DNA from: Rhodobacterales bacterium
Lineage (GTDB): Bacteria > Pseudomonadota > Alphaproteobacteria > Rhodobacterales > Rhodobacteraceae
Length of the DNA stretch: 5,254 bases
Reading direction: 5' to 3'
Assembly (NCBI GenBank): GCA_009992615.1
Contig: JAACVA010000123.1
Location: 2,042 to 7,295 of the forward strand
A model generated the notes under the pieces. The model was not told the DNA's origin. It searched no databases and saw only the letters and a program-made list of their open reading frames with translations. Shown here in pieces: positions 1 to 5,254 of the stretch (position 1 is the first letter of the stretch; each line of letters begins with the position of its first letter). Both the position numbers and the translations under genes were made by a program.

Positions 1-69
1 GCCGTGACGGGCCTGATGAGCAGCTGTCCTATGTATTCGATCCTGGGCATCCGTACCTGCAAGGTTTGA
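1..69 (+). CDS. DUF2892 / YgaP-type membrane protein, C-terminal end (partial)
   Basis: Frame 1 is open from the left edge to a TGA at 67-69 and gives the last 22 residues of a protein whose start lies outside the window. The fragment contains a TGLM stretch, then CPMYSILGI and a final TCKV. This closely matches the usual end of DUF2892 proteins, small two-helix inner-membrane proteins (also fused to rhodanese in YgaP) that typically finish with a C-P-[LM]-Y-x-[IL]-L-G-[IV]-x-T-C pattern. Both characteristic cysteines are visible, at fragment residues 9 and 20. The exact role of stand-alone DUF2892 proteins is not settled, but they are often found beside sulfur-transfer and persulfide genes, which fits the genes that follow. 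It is most likely the upstream member of the same operon. The fragment is short, so the family call rests on the motif alone. Confidence 0.72.
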   Translation, partial: AVTGLMSSCPMYSILGIRTCKV

Positions 70-99
70 ATGCAGGCTTACACTTCCCATGCGTTTTAA

Positions 100-127
100 C
101 GGCGGTGTCTGTAAGCAGGCACCGCCG
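100..127 (+). repeat. Strong intergenic hairpin between the DUF2892 and dioxygenase genes
   Basis: CGGCGGTG at 100-107 is the exact reverse complement of CACCGCCG at 120-127. In RNA the stem continues inward through a U-G wobble (108/119), C-G (109/118), U-A (110/117) and G-C (111/116), giving about 12 pairs closed by a four-base loop at 112-115. No run of T follows, so it is not a standard intrinsic terminator. It sits 30 bases after one stop codon and 51 bases before the next start. An RNA-processing or stabilising element, or an attenuator that sets relative expression of the flanking genes, is plausible but inferred. Confidence 0.55.
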
Positions 128-178
128 CAATGTCGGCGACGCGCCGAACCGGAAACCGAATGAGCGAAAGAGATTGTG

Positions 179-1063
179 ATGAGCCAGTATCCGATCAATA
201 TGGATGTCAAACCCGAGGTCGAAGCCTTTTTTGACCCGGCCACCAATACCATAAGTTATGTGGTGAAGGATCCGGCCTCTGACGCCTGTGCCGTGATCGA
301 TTCGGTCATGGACATCGACTATGCCGCTGGGCGGATCACCTACGACCACGCCGACAAGATGATCGACCATATCCGCAAGCATGAGCTGAAGCTGGAATGG
401 ATCATCGAAACACATGTCCACGCCGATCACCTGTCGGCTGCGCCTTATATTCAGGCGGCGCTGGGAGGCAAGATCGGCATCGGCGCGAAGATCATGGTGG
501 TGCAGGACACGTTTGGCAAGATTTTCAACGAAGGTACCGAATTCCAGCGCGACGGCAGCCAGTTTGACGCCCTGTTCGAGGATGGCGATACCTATACCAT
601 CGGCAAGATGCAGGCGTTTGCGATGTACACGCCCGGGCACACCCCGGCCTGCATGGTGCATGTGATGGGCGACGCGGCCTTTGTGGGCGATACCCTGTTC
701 ATGCCCGACGGTGGATCGGCCCGCGCCGATTTTCCCGGTGGTGATGCAGCCACGCTGTATGACAGTATTCATAAGGTGCTGTCGCTGCCCGACGACATGC
801 GGTTGTTCATGTGCCACGATTACGGGCCGAACGGCCGTGACATTCAGTGGGAAACGACGGTGGGTGATGAAAAGGCACACAACATCCATGTCGGTCCGGG
901 CAAGACAAAGGCCGATTTCGTCAAGTTCCGCACCGAGCGCGATGCGACCCTGGCCATGCCACGGCTGATCATTCCGTCATTGCAGGTGAATATGCGGGCC
1001 GGTGAAATGCCCACCGACAAGGATGGACGCCCGATGCTGAAAGTGCCGGTGAACGGCCTCTGA
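179..1063 (+). CDS. ETHE1/Blh-type persulfide dioxygenase (metallo-beta-lactamase fold)
   Basis: The 294-residue product belongs to the metallo-beta-lactamase superfamily, in the branch of ETHE1 and Blh that uses one iron to oxidise glutathione persulfide to sulfite with O2. The metal-site signatures are in order: THVHADH with H79, H81, D83 and H84; TPGHT with H154; GDTLF with D171; MCHDY with H213. By analogy with human ETHE1, H79, H154 and D171 would hold the iron. The segment ARADFPGG at 181-188 matches the family's substrate-site loop, with R182 as the expected persulfide/thiol-binding arginine. The length suits a stand-alone catalytic domain without the N-terminal DUF442 domain of true Blh proteins. 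ATG 179 is preferred over the in-frame GTG at 176 because the purine-rich GAAAGAGA at 166-173 is better spaced for it. The next gene starts 25 bases after the stop, so the two are surely co-transcribed. Activity is likely cytoplasmic. Family confidence is high; the exact thiol substrate is inferred. Confidence 0.92.
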   Translation: MSQYPINMDVKPEVEAFFDPATNTISYVVKDPASDACAVIDSVMDIDYAAGRITYDHADKMIDHIRKHELKLEWIIETHVHADHLSAAPYIQAALGGKIGIGAKIMVVQDTFGKIFNEGTEFQRDGSQFDALFEDGDTYTIGKMQAFAMYTPGHTPACMVHVMGDAAFVGDTLFMPDGGSARADFPGGDAATLYDSIHKVLSLPDDMRLFMCHDYGPNGRDIQWETTVGDEKAHNIHVGPGKTKADFVKFRTERDATLAMPRLIIPSLQVNMRAGEMPTDKDGRPMLKVPVNGL

Positions 1064-1088
1064 CCCGAACACGAGAGGAAAACAAACC

Positions 1089-2762
1089 ATGGATCCCAAG
1101 GCCCTTTCGGCGGAAATTTCCGCCAGCCCGCAAATCACCCCCGACGACGTGGCCACCGCCCGAAAACTGGGGTTTCGTGCGATCATCTGCAACCGGCCCG
1201 ATGGTGAAGGCGCGGATCAGCCAACCTTTCAGGAAATCGAAGCCGCTGCCAAGGCGGTGGGGATGGATGCCCGCTATATTCCGGTGAGTGGCGGGATGAT
1301 CTCGGATGCCGACACCGCCGTCTTCGCCACGGCCCTTCGGGAAATGCAGGGGCCGGTTCTGGCCTATTGCCGCACCGGAACCCGCTCGGCCACGCTGTGG
1401 TCGCTGGCGCAGGCCGGGGAAAAACCATTGCCCGAGATTCTGGGTGCAACCAAGGCGGCGGGCTATGACATGGCCGGCGTGGCCCGTCGCATCGCCAACG
1501 GCGGCAAGACGCCGACCGACAAGGCCGATGCCAGTCATGACATCGTGATTGTCGGCGGCGGGGCGGCTGGCATTGCCGTTGCGGCCAGCCTGTTGTCGCG
1601 CAAGCCGGGGCTGGACATCGCGATCATCGACCCGGCAGATGTGCATTATTACCAACCGGGCTGGACGATGGTCGGCGCCGGGGTGTTCACCCCCGCGGAA
1701 ACGGTGCGCACCATGGGGTCACTCGTGCCCAAGGGCGTGCATTGGATCAAATCCGCCGTCGCCGCGTTCGAGCCTAAAACCAACAGCGTCATTCTCGACG
1801 GGTGCCGCGTGGTGGGTTATACCCGACTGATCGTCGCGCCCGGACTGAAGCTGGACTGGGCCAAGGTTGAAGGGCTGGCCGAAACCCTTGGCCGCAATGG
1901 TGTGACATCGAATTACCGCTATGATCTGGCGCCCTATACCTGGGAGTTGGTGAAGAGTCTGAAATCGGGTCGCGCGCTGTTTACCCAGCCGCCGATGCCG
2001 ATCAAATGCGCCGGCGCGCCGCAAAAGGCGATGTATCTTTCGGGCGATGCCTGGTTCCGTAATGGCGCGCTGAAGAATATCGACATCCAGTTCATGAATG
2101 CCGGCGGTGTGCTGTTTGGCGTAAAGGAATATGTGCCCGCGCTGATGGATTATGTGAAGAAATACGACGCCACGTTGAATTTCTTTCACAATCTTGTCGC
2201 GGTCGATGGTCCGGCCAAAAAGGCGTGGTTCGATGTGTCCAGGCCCGATACGCCGACGGAACGCGTCGAGGTTGAATTCGACATGATGCATGTCTGCCCG
2301 CCGCAGACAGCACCGGATTTCATTCGCGTGTCGCCCTTGGCCGACGCGGCGGGTTGGGTGGACGTGGACCAGTCCACCCTGCGTCACAAGACGTTCGACA
2401 ACATCTGGTCGCTGGGCGACGTGATGAACGCGCCCAATGCCAAGACAGCGGCCGCGGCGCGGATGCAGGCCCCCGTGGTGGCCGAGAACGTCGTCGCCGA
2501 CATCCGGGGCCGCTCGGCGGTGTCGCAATACAACGGCTATGGCTCGTGTCCGCTGACGGTGGAAAAGGGCAAGATCGTGCTGGCCGAATTCGGATATGGC
2601 GGCAAGCTGTTGCCCAGCTTTCCGGAGTTTCTGATCGACGGCACCAAACCCAGCCGCGCGGCATGGTTGCTGAAAGAAAAGATACTTCCCCCGGTCTATT
2701 GGCAGGGCATGTTGCGCGGACGTGAATGGCTGGCAAAGCCGGAAAAGATTTCGGCAGCCTGA
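1089..2762 (+). CDS. sqr: DUF442 (rhodanese/phosphatase-like) domain fused to type II sulfide:quinone oxidoreductase
   Basis: The 557-residue protein has two parts. Residues 1-136 are a DUF442 domain (NRPDGE at 35-40, active loop YCRTGTRS at 93-100 with C94), the domain that begins Blh proteins. Residues 150-557 are an FAD enzyme: GGGAAG at 156-161 binds the dinucleotide, D181 ends the second strand, and the HYYQPGWTMVGAG region follows. The match to human SQOR is strong: KCAGAPQK at 306-313 and GYGSCPLT at 483-490 place C307 and C487 where the human enzyme has its redox cysteines Cys201 and Cys379. LGD at 442-444 and KTAAAARMQ follow the usual second FAD motif, and the hydrophobic/basic tail near 526-547 matches the SQR membrane-docking end. 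Expected reaction: sulfide oxidation at the inner membrane with electrons to quinone and sulfane sulfur to a thiol. Start ATG 1089 has GAGAGGAA at 1073-1080. Such proteins are often labelled 'bifunctional protein tyrosine phosphatase / NAD(P)/FAD-dependent oxidoreductase'; SQR is the better functional name. Confidence 0.92.
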   Translation: MDPKALSAEISASPQITPDDVATARKLGFRAIICNRPDGEGADQPTFQEIEAAAKAVGMDARYIPVSGGMISDADTAVFATALREMQGPVLAYCRTGTRSATLWSLAQAGEKPLPEILGATKAAGYDMAGVARRIANGGKTPTDKADASHDIVIVGGGAAGIAVAASLLSRKPGLDIAIIDPADVHYYQPGWTMVGAGVFTPAETVRTMGSLVPKGVHWIKSAVAAFEPKTNSVILDGCRVVGYTRLIVAPGLKLDWAKVEGLAETLGRNGVTSNYRYDLAPYTWELVKSLKSGRALFTQPPMPIKCAGAPQKAMYLSGDAWFRNGALKNIDIQFMNAGGVLFGVKEYVPALMDYVKKYDATLNFFHNLVAVDGPAKKAWFDVSRPDTPTERVEVEFDMMHVCPPQTAPDFIRVSPLADAAGWVDVDQSTLRHKTFDNIWSLGDVMNAPNAKTAAAARMQAPVVAENVVADIRGRSAVSQYNGYGSCPLTVEKGKIVLAEFGYGGKLLPSFPEFLIDGTKPSRAAWLLKEKILPPVYWQGMLRGREWLAKPEKISAA

Positions 2763-2814
2763 CACCAAATCATCCAAATGACCGGCAGTTTTGATGACGG
2801 CCGATTTACATGCG

Positions 2815-2819
2815 CAGGT
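2815..2819 (+). promoter_or_regulatory. Ribosome-binding site deciding the SulP start
   Basis: CAGGT lies nine bases (2820-2827 plus its final T) before ATG 2828 and is the only purine-rich site nearby. The alternative in-frame ATG at 2810 has no convincing site before it, and this AGG would fall inside its codons. This favours 2828 and a 590-residue protein over a six-residue longer form. Confidence 0.45.
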
Positions 2820-2827
2820 CTGATCCC

Positions 2828-4600
2828 ATGACACTCAAATCGCTCGGCCGGTATGTGCCCATTTTGCAATGGGGCCGGAGCTATGACAAACAGGCGTTTT
2901 CATCCGATCTGTTGGCGGCAGTGATCGTGACGATCATGCTTATTCCGCAATCACTGGCCTATGCCTTGTTGGCGGGGTTGCCGCCCGAGGCAGGGCTTTA
3001 CGCTTCGATCGCGCCGATCATTCTGTATGCGATTTTCGGCACGAGTCGCGCCTTGGCGGTCGGGCCTGTCGCCGTCGTGTCGTTGATGACGGCCGCCGCC
3101 ATCGGTTCGATTGCCGAGCAGGGCACAATGGGCTATGGTGTTGCGGCGCTGACGTTGGCGGGATTGTCAGGCGTAATTCTTCTGGTGCTGGGTCTGCTGA
3201 AGCTGGGGTTCCTGGCGAATTTCCTGTCGCATCCAGTGATCTCGGGGTTCATCACCGCCAGCGCGTTCCTGATCGCTGCCAGTCAGCTCAAGCATATTCT
3301 GGGCATCGGCGGGGGTGGCGACACCTTGCCGGAAATTCTGCTGTCGCTGGGCGAGAATTTGGGCCAGACGAACCTGATCACCCTGACGCTGGGCGGCGGG
3401 GCTACGGCGTTCCTGTTCTGGGTGCGCAAGGGGCTGAAGCCACTGCTGCGCAGCCTCGGCCTTGGGCCGCGCGTGGCAGACATGGCGACAAAGGCGGGGC
3501 CGGTCGCCGCCGTTGTGGCAACCACCTTGGCTGTCTGGGGTCTTGGCCTGGATGGTCAGGGCGTGAAAATCGTCGGTGCGGTGCCGCAGGGCCTGCCGCC
3601 ACTTACGCTGCCGTCGTTTTCGCCGGATCTGGTCGGGTTGCTGATCTTGCCGGCCTTCCTGATCTCGATCATCGGGTTTGTGGAGTCCATTTCGGTTGCG
3701 CAGACCCTGGCCGCCAAGAAACGCCAGAGGATCAACCCGGATCAAGAACTGATCGGCCTTGGCGCCGCCAATATCGGCGCGGCGTTTACCGGGGGCTATC
3801 CGGTGACCGGGGGCTTTGCCCGGTCGGTCGTGAATTTCGACGCCGGGGCCGAAACCGCCGCCGCGGGAATTTTCACTGCCGTCGGGTTGGCTGTTGCCGC
3901 GTTGGCATTGACACCGCTGATCTATTTTTTGCCGATCGCCACCTTGTCGGCAACGATCATCGTCGCGGTGCTGAGCCTGGTCGATTTCTCGATCCTGAAA
4001 CGCAGCTGGATCTATTCCAAGGAAGATTTCATCGCCGTGGTGGCGACGATCCTGTTCACCCTGGGCATGGGTGTGGAAACCGGCGTGTCGGCGGGGGTGA
4101 TCCTGTCGGTCGGCTTGCACCTGTACCGCACGTCGCAGCCCCATGTGGCCGAGGTGGGGTTGGTGCCCGGCACCCAACATTTCCGCAATATAACGCGGCA
4201 CACGGTCTTGACCGATCCGACGATCGTGACGATCCGCATCGACGAAAGCCTGTATTTCGCCAATGCGCGGTTTCTTGAGGACTACGTTTATGACCGTCTG
4301 GCGGGCAATGGTGAGATCCGCCATGTGATCCTGCAATGTTCGGCGATCAACGAGATCGACTTCAGTGCGCTGGAAAGCCTTGAGACGATCAACCAGTTGT
4401 TGGACGAAATGGGGGTCAAGCTGCACCTGTCCGAGGTGAAGGGGCCGGTGATGGACGGGTTGCAGAAAACCCATTTCCTGGAGGCGCTGACCGGACAGGT
4501 GTTTCTGTCGCAATACGACGCCTGGCACAGCCTTGCGCCGACGCAGGATTCGTCTCTCACAGTACCCGTGCAAGCCGATGCACCGCCGGGACACGGTTGA
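2828..4600 (+). CDS. SulP-family inorganic anion transporter with C-terminal STAS domain
   Basis: The 590-residue product has the full SulP (SLC26-like) architecture. Residues about 23-435 are a strongly hydrophobic multi-helix domain containing the family's opening signature (IPQSLAYALLAGLPPEAGLY at 39-58), AVGPVAVVS at 77-85, the helix with E286 (IGFVESISVAQTLAAKK) and PVTGGFARS at 325-333. Residues about 440-565 form a cytoplasmic STAS domain, recognisable from RIDESLYFANARFLEDYV and the core strand/loop near 500-520 (CSAINEIDFSALESLE). The last 25 residues look disordered. SulP proteins carry sulfate, bicarbonate, chloride or similar anions across the inner membrane. Placement 65 bases after an SQR gene suggests sulfate or sulfite movement linked to sulfide oxidation, but direction and substrate cannot be read from sequence. 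An in-frame ATG at 2810 is an alternative start. No truncation is seen. Confidence 0.93.
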   Translation: MTLKSLGRYVPILQWGRSYDKQAFSSDLLAAVIVTIMLIPQSLAYALLAGLPPEAGLYASIAPIILYAIFGTSRALAVGPVAVVSLMTAAAIGSIAEQGTMGYGVAALTLAGLSGVILLVLGLLKLGFLANFLSHPVISGFITASAFLIAASQLKHILGIGGGGDTLPEILLSLGENLGQTNLITLTLGGGATAFLFWVRKGLKPLLRSLGLGPRVADMATKAGPVAAVVATTLAVWGLGLDGQGVKIVGAVPQGLPPLTLPSFSPDLVGLLILPAFLISIIGFVESISVAQTLAAKKRQRINPDQELIGLGAANIGAAFTGGYPVTGGFARSVVNFDAGAETAAAGIFTAVGLAVAALALTPLIYFLPIATLSATIIVAVLSLVDFSILKRSWIYSKEDFIAVVATILFTLGMGVETGVSAGVILSVGLHLYRTSQPHVAEVGLVPGTQHFRNITRHTVLTDPTIVTIRIDESLYFANARFLEDYVYDRLAGNGEIRHVILQCSAINEIDFSALESLETINQLLDEMGVKLHLSEVKGPVMDGLQKTHFLEALTGQVFLSQYDAWHSLAPTQDSSLTVPVQADAPPGHG

Positions 4601-4628
4601 TTGTGAAGTTATGGTAACAACACCAGAT

Positions 4629-4654
4629 CGGGATTGGACGATTGACCAATCCTG
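4629..4654 (+). repeat. Inverted repeat 1 after the SulP gene
   Basis: GGATTGG at 4631-4637 and CCAATCC at 4646-4652 are perfect reverse complements around an eight-base spacer. In RNA the stem can grow outward by a G-U wobble (4630/4653) and a C-G pair (4629/4654). There is no T run after it, so it is a poor intrinsic terminator. It starts 28 bases after the SulP stop and could be an operator half of a pair, or a 3'-end hairpin of the sulfur operon. Confidence 0.45.
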
Positions 4655-4670
4655 CTAGACGTAGGGGCAC

Positions 4671-4698
4671 GGTCAAGGGAACCGACGATCCCTTGATC
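4671..4698 (+). repeat. Inverted repeat 2 before the GAPDH-like gene
   Basis: TCAAGGGA at 4673-4680 and TCCCTTGA at 4689-4696 are perfect reverse complements around an eight-base spacer. RNA pairing could extend by a G-U wobble (4672/4697) and a G-C pair (4671/4698) to ten pairs. The sequence after it has only short T triplets (GTTTGCCTTT), so termination would be weak at best. Its centre is 43 bases from that of the preceding inverted repeat, about four DNA turns, which suits paired operator sites. Confidence 0.45.
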
Positions 4699-4730
4699 AT
4701 CGTGTTTGCCTTTATGCCGGGATAACCACC

Positions 4731-4826
4731 ATGCCTGATCGACATATCTGTTTGTCTGTATCGACTCCTAGTCCACGCGCGCCGCTTTCTGAGCTGTGTA
4801 TGCGTCATGGGGGGGTGTCGCGATGA
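4731..4826 (+). CDS. Doubtful 31-codon ORF overlapping the GAPDH-like start
   Basis: An ATG at 4731 opens a frame of 31 codons ending in TGA at 4824-4826, which overlaps the next gene's ATG as ATGA, the pattern of translational coupling. The peptide has two cysteines (residues 7 and 23) and no recognisable domain. Against it: no clear ribosome-binding site, and codons such as CGA, GTA, AGT, CCT and CTT that the neighbouring genes mostly avoid. It could be a coupled leader peptide, a decayed gene end, or chance; chance is the most likely. Confidence 0.15.
   Translation: MPDRHICLSVSTPSPRAPLSELCMRHGGVSR
4809..4815 (+). promoter_or_regulatory. G-tract ribosome-binding site of the GAPDH-like gene
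   Basis: Seven consecutive G lie seven bases before ATG 4823. They can pair with the CCUCC of 16S rRNA at normal spacing, partly by imperfect match, and no better start or site is seen nearby. A homopolymer here is unusual and could vary in length by slippage. Confidence 0.4.
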
Positions 4827-5254
4827 CTGTCTTTGCGCTGAACGGGCTGGGACGGATTGGCAAGCTGGCCCTGAGGCCGTTGTTGGAACGCGGCGCACGG
4901 ATTGCCTGGATCAATGACGCAGTGGGCGACCCTGAAATGCACGCGCATCTGCTGGAATTCGACACGGTGCATGGCCGCTGGCCCGCGCAGTTCGCCCATG
5001 ACGCCGGATCTGTCACCATCGACGGCATCCGTTTGCCGTTCGTCGGCACACGCGATGTGTCGGCTCTGCCGCTGGATGGCGTGGATGTGGTGATTGATTG
5101 TACCGGCGTGTTCAAATCCGAGGCGGCGCTGGCACCCTATTTTGAAGCGGGGGTCAAAAAGGTGGTCGTGTCGGCCCCGGTGAAGGATGGCAACGCCGCC
5201 AATATCGTATATGGCGTCAATCATGCGACCTATGACGTGGTACAACACCGGATC
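4823..5254 (+). CDS. gap: Glyceraldehyde-3-phosphate dehydrogenase-like protein, probably ArsJ-associated type (partial, 5' part)
   Basis: The frame is open from ATG 4823 to the right edge, giving the first 144 residues; a full protein would be near 330. It is the NAD-binding half of a type I GAPDH: NGLGRIG at 7-13 is the Rossmann motif (F of the usual NGFGRIG replaced by L), N31-D32 is the expected NAD ribose contact, and TGVF and SAPVKDG follow in order. The catalytic CTTN cysteine lies beyond the edge. HLLEFDTVHGRW (42-53) and the SAPVK...YGVNHATYD segment resemble the ArsJ-associated subgroup more than glycolytic GAPDH, which usually has YDSVHG-[RK]-[FY] and SAPAK-type wording. That subgroup makes 1-arseno-3-phosphoglycerate, which the ArsJ permease exports. 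The subgroup call is from memory of motifs and is moderate; a second glycolytic or Calvin-cycle GAPDH is the alternative. The 222-base gap before it suggests its own transcription unit. Confidence 0.85.
   Translation, partial: MTVFALNGLGRIGKLALRPLLERGARIAWINDAVGDPEMHAHLLEFDTVHGRWPAQFAHDAGSVTIDGIRLPFVGTRDVSALPLDGVDVVIDCTGVFKSEAALAPYFEAGVKKVVVSAPVKDGNAANIVYGVNHATYDVVQHRI

Larger units (their letters stand above)
4601..4822. other. Intergenic region between the SulP and GAPDH-like genes
   Basis: These 222 bases separate the sulfur operon from the next gene and are visibly richer in A and T than the flanking genes. They hold a small GTTA-TGG-TAAC palindrome at 4608-4618, two larger inverted repeats (4629-4654 and 4671-4698), and a weak 31-codon ORF reaching the next start codon. 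I could not find a well-spaced -35/-10 pair. The length and the inverted repeats suggest that transcription ends and restarts here, with the repeats as operators or RNA hairpins. Confidence 0.5.

Noticed and set aside
176..178. GTG as start of the dioxygenase gene
   Set aside because: The ATG three bases later is a better codon and better spaced from the GAAAGAGA site; the difference is one residue.
29..889. Long open frame on the - strand opposite the dioxygenase gene
   Set aside because: It is the mirror of a well-supported gene in G+C-rich DNA; its product is rich in His, Arg and Gly and has no recognisable domain.
2810..2812. ATG as start of the SulP gene
   Set aside because: There is no ribosome-binding site before it; the AGG at 2816-2818 fits the ATG at 2828. 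It remains a possible alternative.
1719..2834. 371-codon open frame on the - strand opposite the SQR gene
   Set aside because: It lies antisense to a clear SQR with catalytic motifs; the product is Arg/His-rich with no domain signature.
3167..4594. 475-codon open frame on the - strand opposite the SulP gene
   Set aside because: Extreme Gln/Arg/His/Asp content is typical of the complement of a membrane protein gene; no motif seen and the + strand gene is certain.
4642..4647. TTGACC as a -35 promoter box for the GAPDH-like gene
   Set aside because: No acceptable -10 box occurs 16-18 bases downstream, and the hexamer lies within the inverted repeat at 4631-4652.
4671..4715. Intrinsic terminator after the SulP gene
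   Set aside because: The stem is good, but the following bases have only scattered T triplets and not a U-tract, so only an inverted repeat is claimed.
4902..5093. 63-codon + strand frame inside the GAPDH-like gene
   Set aside because: It is an out-of-frame shadow of the GAPDH-like gene, rich in Cys, Arg, Ser and Met without a motif.

Overview
This window looks like a piece of an alphaproteobacterial chromosome, probably from Rhodobacterales or a relative. That placement rests on the G+C-rich coding sequence, the protein similarities and the gene order; no rRNA or other marker is present to confirm it. All genes are on the + strand. Four run in a row and look like a hydrogen sulfide / persulfide oxidation operon that begins left of the window. 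A fifth, cut by the right edge, appears to start another unit.

Layout: (1) bases 1-69 are the last 22 codons of a small DUF2892 (YgaP-type) membrane protein. (2) A 109-base gap holds a strong hairpin at 100-127. (3) 179-1063 encodes a metallo-beta-lactamase-fold protein of the ETHE1/Blh persulfide dioxygenase type. (4) 1089-2762 encodes a two-domain protein: an N-terminal DUF442 domain with a rhodanese-like active loop, fused to a type II sulfide:quinone oxidoreductase (SQR) that keeps both redox cysteines found in the human enzyme. (5) 2828-4600 encodes a SulP-family anion transporter with a C-terminal STAS domain. (6) 4601-4822 is intergenic and holds two inverted repeats of matching design plus a doubtful 31-codon ORF. 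(7) 4823 to the right edge is the first 144 codons of a glyceraldehyde-3-phosphate dehydrogenase-like protein that resembles the ArsJ-associated (arsenic) subgroup more than the glycolytic enzyme.

How the genes may work together (inference): SQR oxidises sulfide at the membrane and passes electrons to quinone. The sulfane sulfur goes to a small thiol, perhaps with help from the fused rhodanese-like domain. The dioxygenase oxidises the persulfide to sulfite, and the SulP protein moves an oxyanion product such as sulfite or sulfate, or brings sulfate in. This mirrors the mitochondrial SQOR-rhodanese-ETHE1 route, packed into adjacent genes. The GAPDH-like gene, after a 222-base gap with candidate control sites, may open an arsenate-detoxification module continuing to the right.

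The most notable points are the DUF442-SQR fusion beside a stand-alone dioxygenase, the paired inverted repeats before the GAPDH-like gene, and the hairpin inside the sulfur operon. I found no mobile element, CRISPR array, tRNA or rRNA.
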